In this document: positions 46,670-56,823 of the stretch, piece by piece
Position numbering within the stretch: position 1 is the stretch's first letter
Layout: the number at the start of each line of letters is the position of its first letter
NCBI GenBank assembly: GCA_032716605.1
Contig: CM064519.1
Coordinates: 18,242,512-18,306,511 of the forward strand
Direction: 5' to 3'
Length of the DNA: 64,000 bases
Source: Paralithodes platypus
Lineage: Eukaryota; Arthropoda; Malacostraca; Decapoda; Lithodidae
Program-made: the position numbers and the translations under genes
Notes under the pieces: model-generated
What the model was told of the DNA's origin: nothing
Database searches by the model: none
Seen by the model: only the letters and a program-made list of their open reading frames with translations

Positions 46670-46740
46670 TATTGGTCTCTCTCAGTGGCCCGGGCATCGA
46701 ACCCTGTGTCTCGCTACCGTTGTAGCCCCTACAGTCACAA
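46670..46740 (-). mobile_element. tRNA-like SINE fragment
   Basis: Minus strand: GGGGCTACAACGGTAGCGAG (A-box-like) followed by GGGTTCGATGCCC (B box, 46691-46703). The acceptor arm is not convincing. Confidence 0.4.
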
Positions 46741-46862
46741 GAGGATTTCTTAACTTTAGTTATGCCACTGCCAGATTATTTTATTCAGGTTTGGAAAATA
46801 ATAGTATAGAAAATATAAATAACTATTAACTCTCTAATTCGGACAGGCCCTTCATAAATTAC

Positions 46863-47175
46863 ATATAATACATTACGGGCAGCTAGAATCATATAATACA
46901 TTACGGGCAGCTAGAATCATATAATACATTACGGGCAGCTAGAATCATATAATACATTACGGGCAGCTAGAATCATATAATACATTACGGGCAGCTAGAA
47001 TCATATAATACATTACGGGCAGCTAGAATCATATAATACATTACGGGCAGCTAGAATCATATAATACATTACGGGCAGCTAGAATCATATAATACATTAC
47101 GGGCAGCTAGAATCATATAATACATTACGGGCAGCTAGAATCATATAATACATTACGGGCAGCTAGAATCATATA
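46863..47175. repeat. 28-bp tandem array, 11 copies
   Basis: Unit ATATAATACATTACGGGC + AGCTAGAATC, period 28 bp, essentially identical copies, so recently expanded or homogenised. No spacers, hence not a CRISPR. Confidence 0.97.
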
Positions 47176-48455
47176 GTGACGTTATCTGTTTGAAAAGGTT
47201 AATTATAACATAATAAACCAGACGACTGCTTTCAACTTACATTAAAAATCTCGATTTAAAAGGTTAAACAAACATCATACCAATGAAAGCTTCTTCCAGG
47301 ATGGAACATGATCGGTTGTGGTTTCATATAATAAGCGTTGCAAAGCACAGAAGGCCTCCATCGAATGCTGTTAATTACCCAGCAACTCCAAACCTTCATC
47401 CTAGTCTCTCTCCCCCCTGACAACTCTTTCGGCTGATCCAGTCCAACAAGCAGAACAACAACAACAGTGAGATGATCGGCAATAGCCCACTTGTCGGTTT
47501 CCGACGGAGGAAAACATTTATAGAGATTTTACTGCCGGGTTCTTATAGATGGGTTTACCTCTCTTTGCGGGGTGCTTTCCCTATTTATCGTTCAATATAC
47601 ATTGCTGTAGCACGGTATATGTAGCACAGAACAAATTCAATCTAGTTCCAATGAAAAATTCAGGTCGAATTCTTCCTATAAAAGCCTAATAATCATTCAT
47701 TCATAGCCATTGTGATCTTGAAAATATCGACCATAACTTCCTTATGTTACGGGGCTCCGTATCGAGCGTATTATCCCGTCCTCTTTATACCATTTGCTAA
47801 TCAAACTTTGTGTTTAGAAGACAGTATAAGTTATGGCCTGTAACATGAAATTAATCTCATATTCATACCTGGTATATAGCTGTCACCAATATACTGTATA
47901 TGGAAGTAGACTTGTTCTTGGTTGAATTCCAGCTTCAAAATCACCTCTTGCTTGGAGACACTAAATTTTCACAACCAAACTCTGTGGCCAATTGATATTT
48001 ACTATGGGCGTGAAAGTTAGAAGCTAATGGAGCAGCTCGGTACAACCAGATCAGCCGGTAATACCAAAACGTATGGGTACATATTTTTCACATAGGACAT
48101 ATATTATCCACAAGTCGGCCACAGCGAAAGGGGTAATCTCAAGGGATTTTTTAAAAACAATCTCAGGGCCACCAAATTACGAGAAACATTCCAAGGCTGA
48201 TACAATAATGCATGCGAGTCGTAGCCTTTCTTTACCGGTAATGAAACTGATGAAAGTGCTGTAAGGGTGAGACTAAAGTTTATTCTCCCTAGCACCTGTT
48301 CGGCGTTTGAGGCCGCAGTTTTCCTTTCATTCTGGCTATCAGTAGCGATTTTATATTGTTTAAGAAGACGTTTTTGGAAGTCAGAACGTTAGCTGAAATA
48401 TTAGCTAACATAGAATATGTTATATAGAATAAATAAAGACATCGAAAACTACTGA
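47176..48455. other. 1.3-kb unassigned stretch
   Basis: One of the few long stretches without recognised repeats. I found no convincing exon. A degraded C-like piece (CATTCTGGCTATCAGTAGCG) lies near 48328. The open frame at 48073-48264 has no recognisable motif. Confidence 0.45.
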
Positions 48456-48710
<255 letters not shown>

Positions 48711-48844
48711 ATACAATGAACATGTGTGGTAGAGAAGGATGAAACACGTGCAAAGGGCCATAAGTTTTTCATCGGTACAGGTGAGGGTAAACATTCGAGG
48801 CAGCCTTTTACATGGAACAGCTCAGCCCATGGGAACGATGTGTG

Positions 48845-49219
48845 TTAAGGGGACAGTGGTTGTTTGTTTGGTGTATTAATTCATTTATTCATATATTTTT
48901 TTAGTTTCCTCCCTAGACCTCCATCAAGCTTAGAAAAACACCCCCTAGACCCCCCTTCAAGATAGATTTGTACATTTTTCGGTAGAAAAATGTCCCGGCC
49001 AAAGGCCGATTCCTCCTAAAATTACAGGCTCGCTTTCGCTCGCCAGGAAAAAATCGTAACCTAAATAGCACGAAGGGTCCTAATATTGACAATGAAATTG
49101 GGTGAAAGGTTATACAATCGCCAAACTAATGGGGCGAATGTCTTGAAATCTCGTAACTAATAGGGCTAAACATGAGGGAGGAGGAGGAGGACTCGGAAAA
49201 ACCAACTGCCTCCCCTTAA
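48845..49219 (+). mobile_element. TTAA family A, long subtype
   Basis: Runs from TTAAGGGGACAGTGG to ACTGCCTCCCCTTAA. TTTTTCGGTAGAAAAA, CCGGCCAAAGGCCG, GGCTCGCTTTCGCTCGCC and ladder. Confidence 0.93.
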
Positions 49220-49649
49220 TTGGACCACACAGTTCATATCGGTGTAGTTCATTATTCATCGCTCACGTTGGCCAATGGGAGCGCTCACAGATGCGATAGA
49301 TGTTTGGGTTACGTGATATTTTGACCACTTGCGAGTTTCGTTCTATAAGGAAGTTGGAGCTGCATGCATCGATATTTAGCAGAATTATAATCAGCTAATA
49401 TACGGTCATAATACATATATAGATTCATAAAACCAAATCGATTATACTTTTTGTTCATCTGAAGCCCTCATTACTATTGCATTTCTCTTTAATATCAATG
49501 TTCACGGCTTCTACTTATAGCCTGAAGCTCGCAATTGGTCAATTGATTGTATATGCTCAATGAGAGCATCCAAGAACAGCAGGTAGAAACCGTAAGAATT
49601 GTATGGGGAGCTTAATTTTCTTCATTTGATTTTTGTTTGCTTGTTTATT
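49220..49649. other. Unassigned stretch
   Basis: No repeat or coding signal recognised. Confidence 0.4.
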
Positions 49650-49893
49650 TCTTTTTGTATTAAGCTTCCTCCCTAGACCTGGTCCAACCTCTTGGGGGTA
49701 ATTATGATATTTTATGAAATTATAATTATGATATTTTGTTGAATTATTATTGAGGATTTTGCTTGTTTTTGCCGGACACCTGAATGGGGTGAAGCGCCTT
49801 ATTATCGCCAAACTAATGGGGTGAAACGTCTTGAAATCTTCAAAGTAATGGGGCGAAACAGGGGAGGTCCAAACAAGACCTCCCTCAGACTAA
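49650..49893 (+). mobile_element. Diverged family A relative
   Basis: TTCCTCCCTAGACCTGG, then a different middle (two TTATGATATTTT repeats), then CGGACACCTGAATGGGGTG and a three-step ladder ending AAGACCTCCCTCAGAC. The core and hairpins are absent. Similar ladder ends occur at 56047-56285. Confidence 0.6.
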
Positions 49894-50021
49894 AGAGGGT
49901 AAATTGTACCTATTGTATATTCATAAGACCAATGATCATTTATAGATACAATTAGATAGATGTTTATCAATGTATTACTGGTTGCGCAAATATTGAAACG
50001 CCATTTGTAAGTCGACCGAAT

Positions 50022-50400
50022 TTAAGGGGGGTCACCGTTTTTTTTACCTTTCTCTCCTTTTCTCTCTTTCCCTGGCTTGTATCCATTCGGCCCCATTCAG
50101 CCAACTGTTTTAAGACGTTTATCCCCATCCAGGTGTCGATTTCTTCCTGGCGAGCGATAGGGAGCCAGTTGTATGGAGAAATCCGGCTTCACCGGACAAA
50201 TATTTCTATCGAAAAATGTACAAATTTAGCTTGCTGTCAAAACAAATATATATATATGCTGGCTTGCTACCGCTCGCCAGGGAAATATTGACACCTTAAT
50301 TGGGGTAAGCGTCTTAAAACAGTAGGCTGAATGGGGCTGAATAGATACAAGCCAAAAAGAGAGGGAGAGAATGATAAATAAAGCGAGGTGGGCTCCCTTA
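50022..50400. mobile_element. TTAA family B copy with mismatched ends
   Basis: The left end is TTAAGGGGGGTCACCG, but the right end is GCGAGGTGGGCTCCCTTA. Inner arms pair normally; centre ATCCGGCTTCACCGGAC then ATTTCTATCGAAAAATG. The copy at 60309 has the same two ends in reverse order. Confidence 0.9.
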
Positions 50401-50437
50401 GAATATATATAGTAGTCATTGATGGTAATTTAGACAT

Positions 50438-50636
50438 TAGCCCTTTGAAGATCATGATGCATTTTGATAGTTTATGCTGGCTATCATTAGACGATTTTAT
50501 ACAGCTTAGGAAGGATCGTGGGTCATTGAAAAGGTAAAGACTATCGCAATTAACCCTCGGACTTCCATAGACCCTTCCTAGGCTGAATAAAATCGTCGAA
50601 TAATAGCCAGAAAACAGAATGATCTAGAAAGGGTTA
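50438..50636. mobile_element. Family C-like palindrome, divergent subfamily
   Basis: Runs from TTAGCCCTTTGAAGATCATG to AACAGAATGATCTAGAAAGG + GTTAA; arms GGCTATCATTAGACGATTTT and AAAATCGTCGAATAATAGCC. Sister to 1230-1423. Confidence 0.75.
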
Positions 50637-50681
50637 AAGAGGAGGCTTGGGCAGCGGCATAACAAAGGACAGATCAGTATA

Positions 50682-50906
50682 TTAACCCCTTCTGTACCGG
50701 CGACGTCTTTTAAATTTCCTTTTAACTATATTTAGACGATGTTGTGCAGTCTAAGAAGGATCTGTGGTAGTAGAAAGGGTTAAGTGAGTTAGTCAGATCG
50801 TTTGAAGCCTGTTAATTGTTGGGAGGACCTTTTTAAACTGAATGAAATCATCTAATAGTTGTCAAAAAATAGTAAAATAGAACGGCGCCGGTACAGAAGG
50901 GGTTAA
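50682..50906. mobile_element. TTAA family C copy, chained
   Basis: Runs from TTAACCCCTTCTGTACCGGC to GCCGGTACAGAAGGGGTTAA; the right TTAA is shared with the next A copy. Confidence 0.93.
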
Positions 50907-51239
50907 GGGGAGATTTTTAGTTTGTTTCCTAGATTTTCATCAAGCTTGAAATTACACCCCCTTGACCCCCTTTCAAGATAAATTTGTAAATTTTTCGGTA
51001 GAAAAATGTCCCGGCCAAAGGCCGGTTCCTCTTAAATTACAGGCTCGCTATCGCTCGCCAGGAAAAAATCGACATCTAAATGGGATGAAAGGTCTTAAAA
51101 GTGACATAAATGGGGTGAAACTTCTTAAAATCGCCAAACTAATGGGGCGAACGTCTTAAAATCTCAAAAGCAATGGGGCTAAACATGAGGGAGAAAGGGG
51201 TAAAGAAAAAAAATCCCTTAAGTGGAAATCTCCCCTTAA
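50903..51239 (+). mobile_element. TTAA family A, short subtype, chained
   Basis: Complete: TTAAGGGGAGATTTTTAG to AAATCTCCCCTTAA. TTTTTCGGTAGAAAAA, CCGGCCAAAGGCCGG and GGCTCGCTATCGCTCGCC are intact. Very similar to 25144-25479. Confidence 0.95.
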
Positions 51240-51271
51240 TAAGGTCACTCGATAAACAAATATGAAGGCAC

Positions 51272-51833
51272 TCAAGGGGGGATGGGCGTATTTATGTCCT
51301 CATGTATGTGTCATTCTACATGTTTATTAGTGTCCTCATGTATGTGTCATTCTACATGTTTATTAGTGTCCTCATGTATGTGTCATTCTACATGTTTATT
51401 AGTGTCCTCATGTATGTGTCATTCTACATGTTTATTAGTTTCCTCATGTATGTGTCATTCTACATGTTTATTAGTGTCTTCATGTATGTGTCATTCTACA
51501 TGTTTATTAGTGTCCTCCGTAGACCTAGCTCCAACAAGCTTAAAAACAAAAACAAAATCCCAAGAGCCTCCTTCAAGATACATTTTTACATTTTTCGATA
51601 GAAAAATTTCCTGGCCGAAGGCTGGTTTCTCTTAAATTACAGGCTCGCTTTCGCTCGCCAGGAAAATATCGACACCAAAATGACACGAAAAGTCTTAATG
51701 GTGACAACAAAAATGGAGCGAAAAGTCTTAAAATCGCCAAAGTAATCGGCCGAACGCCATCAAATCTGAAAACTAATGGGGCTACACATGAGGATAAAGG
51801 GAGGCCAGAAAAACAATCCATCTCCCCTTTAAA
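51272..51833 (+). mobile_element. Family A copy containing a 36-bp array
   Basis: Left end TCAAGGGGGGATGGGCG, then the 36-bp array, then TAGACCTAGCTCCAACAAGC, TTTTTCGATAGAAAAA, GGCCGAAGG, GGCTCGCTTTCGCTCGCC and ladder to CCATCTCCCCTTTAAA. The array replaces the TTTATTCATTTATTAG-type AT segment. Confidence 0.88.
51291..51515. repeat. 36-bp tandem array, 6 copies, inside family A
   Basis: Unit GTCCTCATGTATGTGTCATT + CTACATGTTTATTAGT, period 36 bp (12 codons, so false frames run through). TTTATTAGTTTCCTC is the normal family A sequence at this place, so the unit grew from the element itself. Confidence 0.96.
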
Positions 51834-51909
51834 CCCGGAAAATATGCAACACGGGAGGAGTACTGCGATAATGAACGAGGCCACTAGAGAGCCGCTATCA
51901 CTGTCCTAC

Positions 51910-52234
51910 TTTAGGGGAGGTCTCCACTTGAGGGATTTTTTTCTGGACCCCTTTCTCCCTCATGGTTAGCCCCATTGCGATTGAGATTTTAAGACGTTCG
52001 CCCTAGTAGTTTTGACATTTTAAGACGTTTTGCCCCATTTCTGTCAATTTTAAGACCTTCCGTGCCATGTTTTTCCTGGCGAGCGATAGCGAGCCTGTAA
52101 TTTAAGAGCAACCGGCCTCCGGCCGGAACATTTTTCTACCGAAAAATGTACAAATTTATCTTGAATGGGGGTCTAGGGGGTGTAATTTTAAGCTTGATGA
52201 AAACGTAGGGAACAAACTAAATACCTCCCCTTAA
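51910..52234 (-). mobile_element. TTAA family A, short subtype
   Basis: From TTTAGGGGAGGTCTCCACTT to AATACCTCCCCTTAA. Near-twin of 40284-40620, but lacks part of the last ladder unit before GGCGAGCGATAGCGAGCC. Confidence 0.92.
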
Positions 52235-52279
52235 ATGATGTAATGAGAATTATAGGTGGGGCGTGTGCTGCTGCTGTGT

Positions 52280-52490
52280 ATTGGTATTATCGTTATTATC
52301 ACTATACCCACCTTCATACCGTAACGTGCATTGGTCCGGTTGTAAGTCATATTGGTATTATCGTTATTATCACTATACCCACCTTCATACCGTAACGTGC
52401 ATTGGTCCGGTTGTAAGTCATATTGGTATTATCGTTATTATCACTATACCCACCTTCATACCGTAACGGCATTGGTCCGGTTGTAAGTCA
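52280..52490. repeat. 71-bp tandem array, 3 copies
   Basis: Unit ATTGGTATTATCGTTATTAT, CACTATACCCACCTTCATAC, CGTAACGTGCATTGGTCCGG and TTGTAAGTCAT; copies nearly identical. Confidence 0.95.
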
Positions 52491-52522
52491 TTCTGGGAAG
52501 CGGAATCGTATGCGGTAGGGCT

Positions 52523-52903
52523 TTAAGGGGGGTGACCTGTTTTTGTTCTGTCCTTTTCTATCTTTCTCTGGCTTGTATCCATTTGGCCCCATTCAGCCTA
52601 CTGTTTTAAGACGTTTACCCCCATCCAGGTGTCAACTTTTTACTGGTGAGCGATAGCGAGCCAGTATATTTTTTATTTTTGTTAGACAGCAGGCTAAATT
52701 TGTACATTTTTCGATAGAAAAATTTCTCCGGCGAAGCCGGATTTCTTCATATAATGCTGGCTCGCTATCGCTCGCCAGGAAGAAATTGACACCTAGATGG
52801 GGATAAGCGTCTTAAAATAGTTGACTGAATGGGGCCGAATGGGTACAAGCCAGAGAAAGAGAGAAAAGGACAGAAATAACAAAAAGCAGGTCAACCCCCT
52901 TAA
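52523..52903. mobile_element. TTAA family B copy, symmetric
   Basis: Runs from TTAAGGGGGGTGACCTG to CAGGTCAACCCCCTTAA; near-twin of 11678-12059 (same TTTTTACTGGTGAGCG arm). The right TTAA abuts a short family C-like stub (TTAACCCCTATAAGATTATG) that runs into a TA tract. Confidence 0.94.
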
Positions 52904-52978
52904 CCCCTATAAGATTATGACACGTTTTAATAGTTTAGTCTGGCTAACGTTGGCCGATTATATAATATTTGTGTATTC

Positions 52979-52989
<11 letters not shown>

Positions 52990-53041
<52 letters not shown>
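52990..53041. repeat. (TA)n microsatellite
   Basis: TA run after a short GT run, ending inside the hairpin region of the next A copy. Confidence 0.95.
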
Positions 53042-53046
<5 letters not shown>

Positions 53047-53294
53047 TTTTTCGGTAGAAAAATTTCCCGGCCGAAGGCTGGTTCCTCTTAAAATGTCAAA
53101 TGTCAGGCTTTCTATCGCTCGCCAGGAAATAATCGACACCTAAATGGCACGAAAGGTCTTAAAATTGACAACGAAATGGGGCGAAAGGTGTTAAGATCGC
53201 CAAACTAATGGGCCGAACGTCTTATAATCTCAAAACAAATGGGGCTTAATACGAGGGAGAAAGGGGACCAGAAATACGACCCATCTCCCATTGA
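53041..53294 (+). mobile_element. Family A copy, left-truncated, inverted-pair left arm
   Basis: Begins at TGTACATTTTTCGGTAG directly after TA; GGCCGAAGGC, a decayed core (GCTTTCTATCGCTCGCC) and ladder to CCCATCTCCCATTGA. It and the flank that follows (CTCAACAGTCCATCAGCCTC) recur inverted at 55427-55821. Confidence 0.85.
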
Positions 53295-53531
53295 CCTCAA
53301 CAGTCCATCAGCCTCACCTTAACCCGGCAAGTGCTGGAAGACTAATAAGAGTTTTACCGTTGCGCTGCGGGAAGCCTTATATAATCCAGGTTTTTTAGCG
53401 CGTACCAAAACCGCGGGCTTACAGCCAGGCGGCTACAAATTTGTGTGGCTGTAGTACAACTTGGCAACTCTCGATACCACCCCGCCACACGCTCGGCCCG
53501 CACTCACTCAAGCAGTACCCAAGCACTTGTT

Positions 53532-54220
53532 ATGGAGCCTAGACGTCCCTCACGCTCTCGCCCTGATGACACAACCAGCCCTCCTTCTGGTGGTGTCAGC
53601 GGCCGTGGAAGGCAGAGAGTGGCTGCTAAAGACCCGAGCTACCATTACTACGGCATGAGTAGCTCCGAGGACGAGGAACCTGCACGTAAAGCACGTAAAA
53701 CACGTGCAAGCAGGGGCAGTGCACAGAGGTCATTGTCTTTCGGGGACACTGCCACGACACCCAGGCAACTGCTACCACCACTACCGGCACCACTGCCACC
53801 ACTACTACCGACGCAAGAGGCCGCCCTGGGGCTGCAGGACCTGCGGGGGCCACTGGGAAGACAGGGAAGGGCATGGGTAAAAAAACTTTTACCTCTGCCA
53901 CTACCACCGTGCCACCACCACCACCACCACCAGCCGCCCCTGCCACCTCTGCCGGCCCTTCTGCCCCTGCCACTGCCCCTGCCAAAATGAAGAAAGGGAC
54001 GAAGGGCAAGGCGACAAAGGCGACAGGGACCACCATAATATTGCCATCCAGGACCTCTGCTGGCCCTGCTGACGCCGCCCCTGCCGGCCCTTCTGCCCCT
54101 GCCCCTGCCAAAGGGAAGAAAGGGACGAAGGGCAAGGCGACAAAGGCGACAGGGACAACCAAAATATTGCCATCCAGGACCTCTGCTGGCCCTGCCGACG
54201 CTGCCCTATCATACAGCTGA
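53532..54220 (+). CDS. Pro/Ala/Thr/Lys-rich open frame, probably frameshifted
   Basis: Not recognised. From an ATG at 53532 one frame gives a basic, Ser/Pro-rich N terminus (MEPRRPSRSRPDD), an acidic patch (SSSEDEEPARK) and basic stretches, readable to about 53765. It then continues to 53990 only as Leu/Pro/His-rich sequence. From about 53768 to the stop at 54220 a second frame is the more protein-like: Thr-rich, then GRPGAAGPAGATGK, a run of seven prolines, Ala/Pro-rich sequence and two 42-residue (126-bp) tandem copies of a Lys-rich block (KKGTKGKATKATGTT... PSRTSAGPAD). A one-base shift near 53750-53770 would join the halves, so this is either a decayed gene or an assembly/sequencing error; a chance GC-rich frame is also possible. 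GC-rich composition and position between inverted family A copies suggest a captured or transposed segment. Confidence 0.35.
53990..54215. repeat. 126-bp tandem duplication in the open frame
   Basis: AGAAAGGGACGAAGGGCAAG begins at 53991 and 54117; period 126 bp, in frame (42 codons), with few differences. Confidence 0.85.
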
Positions 54221-54304
54221 CTGCCGTGGCTGGCCTTGGACAGCGACACATAGACTTCCCTCCCTCCCACCCTACCTCTCACCCACCCACCCACCCCAAC
54301 TCTC

Positions 54305-54690
54305 CCCTAAACACATTCATAAGTCTTATATATCGCATAATTGGTCTATATGCGGTATATTCATTGTTATATGGGTCGCCTACATACGTACACGTACATT
54401 ATATATAGCATGACAGTGCTGAAAATACGATATATATGTGATATTACAGCCAACAGACCCTGTACTCCCCTGCAATCCTTCATACCTTCCCGTGTAAACT
54501 CTCTCACCTCAGTTCCCGCCTCTAAACTCTCTCATAATTCGCTTATATGTCGCATATTTGGTCTATATGCGGCATATTCCTTGGTATATGGGTGGCCTAC
54601 ATACGTACACATACGTACATATATGTACACATACTCTACATAGCATAAAAGTGCTCAAAATAGAATACATATGCGACATTACACCCTAAC
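54305..54690. repeat. About 235-bp diverged duplication
   Basis: CGCATAATTGGTCTATATGC...GCCTACATACGTACAC (from about 54334) recurs as CGCATATTTGGTCTATATGC...GCCTACATACGTACAC (from about 54551), each followed by a TAGCAT...GTGCT...AAAATA segment. Confidence 0.75.
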
Positions 54691-55052
54691 CCGCCCTCCC
54701 CTCCCTCTACTCCTACCCCCTGGGCGCGCGGATATTCACCCGGGAAATCTTGCCGCGCGATGACAATCTGGCCGCACGATGCCATTCGCTCCACTTTTTT
54801 CAACTACGGACTGCCCCCCCCCCCCCCAGACATTTTTTGGGGGGTCAAATATATATGGCTCGATGCATGCGAACATTCCCTACACGTTGATGTACTTTTC
54901 ATCGATATTTGCAAGGGGCGCCCAAATCGTCATACCTCTGCACAGGGGTGCCTGTATACTATAGGGGGTGCGCAGCGGAGTGGTTAAGTGTAGTTATAAT
55001 TCTGACCACGTACTGGGCTGAAGGTTGGTCGTCCACTGCTAATATGTTATAA
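54691..55052. other. Unassigned, with a weak tRNA-like A box
   Basis: GC-rich start (GGGCGCGCGGATATTCACCC), C homopolymer near 54815-54829, and near 54970 GCGCAGCGGAGTGGTTAAG, which resembles a Ser/Leu tRNA A box; a convincing B box is missing. No gene assigned. Confidence 0.35.
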
Positions 55053-55155
55053 TACAAAATAATAAATGTTTAACGCCCCAGATACATATTTATTAGGGTG
55101 AATATTTTACATAGGCTACTGTTATATAATATAAATAAATAAATATATATATATA

Positions 55156-55209
<54 letters not shown>

Positions 55210-55277
55210 TGTATATATATATATATAGACTATATATATATATATATATATATATACTGTATATATATATATATAGG

Positions 55278-55340
<63 letters not shown>

Positions 55341-55427
55341 ATATATATACATTTATTTATTTATTTATATTATATAACAGTAGCCTATGTAAAATATGTA
55401 TCTGGGGCGTTAAACATTTATTATTTT
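55053..55427. repeat. Large inverted repeat around TA-rich loop
   Basis: Left arm: AATAATAAATGTTTAACGCC, CCAGATACATATTT, TTACATAGGCTACTGTTATA, then ATAAATAAATA. Right arm 55347-55427 is its inverted complement. The left arm has about 13 extra bases (TATTAGGGTGAAT). The loop is TA-rich with ACTGTATATA and AGACTATA/AGGCTATA breaks. Confidence 0.93.
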
Positions 55428-55821
55428 GAGGCTGATGGACTGTTGAGCTCAATGGGAGATGGGTCGTATTTCTGGTCCCCTTTCTCCCTCGTATTAAGCC
55501 CCATTTGTTTTGAGATTATAAGACGTTCGGCCCATTAGTTTGGCGATTTTAACACCTTTCGACCCATTTCGTTGTCAATTTTAAGACCTTTCGTGCCATT
55601 TAGGTGTTGATTATTTCCTGGCGAGCGATAGCAAGCCTGAAATTTTAAGAGGAACCGGCCTTCGGCCGGGACATTTTTCTACCGAAAAATGTACACATTT
55701 ATCTTGAAGGGGGGTCTAGGGTGTGTTTTTCTAAGCTTGATGGAAGTCTAGCGAGAAAACTAAGAAATAAAGGAATAAATGAATTAATAGAAGAAAAAAA
55801 AACCGGTCCGTCTCCCCTTAA
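55427..55821 (-). mobile_element. Family A copy plus shared flank, inverted-pair right arm
   Basis: Flank GAGGCTGATGGACTGTTGAG (55428-55447), then TCAATGGGAGATGGG, ladder units at 55499, 55530, 55562 and 55594, GGCGAGCGATAGCAAGCC, CCGGCCTTCGGCCGG, TTTTTCTACCGAAAAA, and GTCTCCCCTTAA. The flank and left part are the inverted complement of 53041-53316. Confidence 0.92.
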
Positions 55822-55888
55822 TTACCTCAACTTCTGTTGTGTCGGGGTAGGCTTTATGTTTTAGTAACATTATAACTGAATAGATTTA

Positions 55889-56045
55889 TAGGTGATCCAA
55901 GAACAGCTGGCGAATATATTATACGGTATTATATGAACATTTAACACGGGTTGTATGTTAGTTTGTATAGGTGATCCAAGAACAGCTGGCGAATATATTA
56001 TACGGTATTATATGAACATTTAACACGGGTTGTATGTTAGTTTGT
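55889..56045. repeat. 79-bp tandem duplication
   Basis: GGTGATCCAAGAACAGCTGG starts at 55891 and 55970; copies are identical over nearly the whole unit. Confidence 0.95.
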
Positions 56046-56046
56046 T

Positions 56047-56285
56047 CCTTAGGCTAACAAAAGGGCCTTCCCAGACGTCCTTCAAACTGAAAAATGCCCA
56101 GCCCGGTCGAAGGCCGATTTCTTTTAAGTTACAGGCTCGCCCTCACTCGCCCAGAACAAAGTCGACACCTGAGTGGGGTGACAAGTCTTATTATCGCCTA
56201 ACTAATAGGGTGAAGCGTCTTAAGATCTCCAAACTAATGGAGGGAAATTAGGGTATATACAAAAAGACCTCCCTCGGACCAGTTA
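56047..56285 (+). mobile_element. Diverged family A relative
   Basis: TTAGGCTAACAAAAGGGCC, CCCGGTCGAAGGCCGA, GGCTCGCCCTCACTCGCC, GTCGACACCTGAGTGGGGTG and a ladder ending AAGACCTCCCTCGGACC. Resembles 49650-49893. Confidence 0.65.
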
Positions 56286-56315
56286 GGATTACAGCCGTCC
56301 TCTAATGGATATATA

Positions 56316-56651
56316 TTAAGGGGAGGTTTTTAGTTGATTCCCTAGACTTCCATCAAGCTTAAAATTACTCCCCCTAGATCCCCTTTCAAGATAAATTTGT
56401 ACATTTTTCGGTATAAAAATTTCCCGGCCGAAGGCCGGTTCCCCTTAAATTACAGGCTCGCTATCGCTCGCCAGGAAAAAATCGACACCTAAATGTCACG
56501 AATGGTCTTAAAATTGACAGAAAGGGGGCGGGGGTTCTTAAAATCGCCAAACTAATGGGGCGAACGTCTTTAAATCTAAAAAACAATGGGGCTAAACATG
56601 AGGGAGAAAGGGGTCCAGGAAAAAATCCTCCAGGTGGAAGTCTCCCCTTAA
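56316..56651 (+). mobile_element. TTAA family A, short subtype
   Basis: Runs from TTAAGGGGAGGTTTTTAG to AAGTCTCCCCTTAA. CCCGGCCGAAGGCCGG and GGCTCGCTATCGCTCGCC intact; AT hairpin changed to TTTTTCGGTATAAAAA. Confidence 0.94.
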
Positions 56652-56678
56652 TGGTGATCGCGTATTCAACCTTTAACT

Positions 56679-56752
56679 GTGTTGGTGGTGTAATGGTTTA
56701 GAGGCTTATGTTCTGGGTGGGGTGGCCCGAGTTCGAATCCCGGGAGGACCAT
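56679..56752 (+). mobile_element. tRNA-like pseudogene or SINE head
   Basis: A-box-like TGGTGTAATGGTTTAGAGGC (56686-56705) and B box AGTTCGAATCCC (56730-56741), followed by CGGGAGGACC. Acceptor and D stems do not pair well, so not a functional tRNA. Confidence 0.4.
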
Positions 56753-56823
56753 ATGCTTTCATTAGTTTATTCAAGTACATTGGGGTTTGTAATGGATGAT
56801 TAATGTTAAGAACGGGGTGTTAC

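Noticed and set aside
46863..47175. CRISPR-like regular array
   Set aside because: The 28-bp units follow one another with no spacers and no associated genes; it is a plain tandem repeat in eukaryotic DNA.
48073..48264. 63-codon frame in a non-repetitive stretch
   Set aside because: No motif, no splice-site support at its edges, and its length is expected by chance.
53626..54294. 222-codon minus-strand frame opposite the Pro/Ala-rich frame
   Set aside because: It is the antisense shadow of the GC-rich plus-strand repeats; the Ala/Val/Gly composition mirrors them.
54760..54987. 75-codon frame with a proline run
   Set aside because: The run comes from a C homopolymer and the rest shows no recognisable motif.
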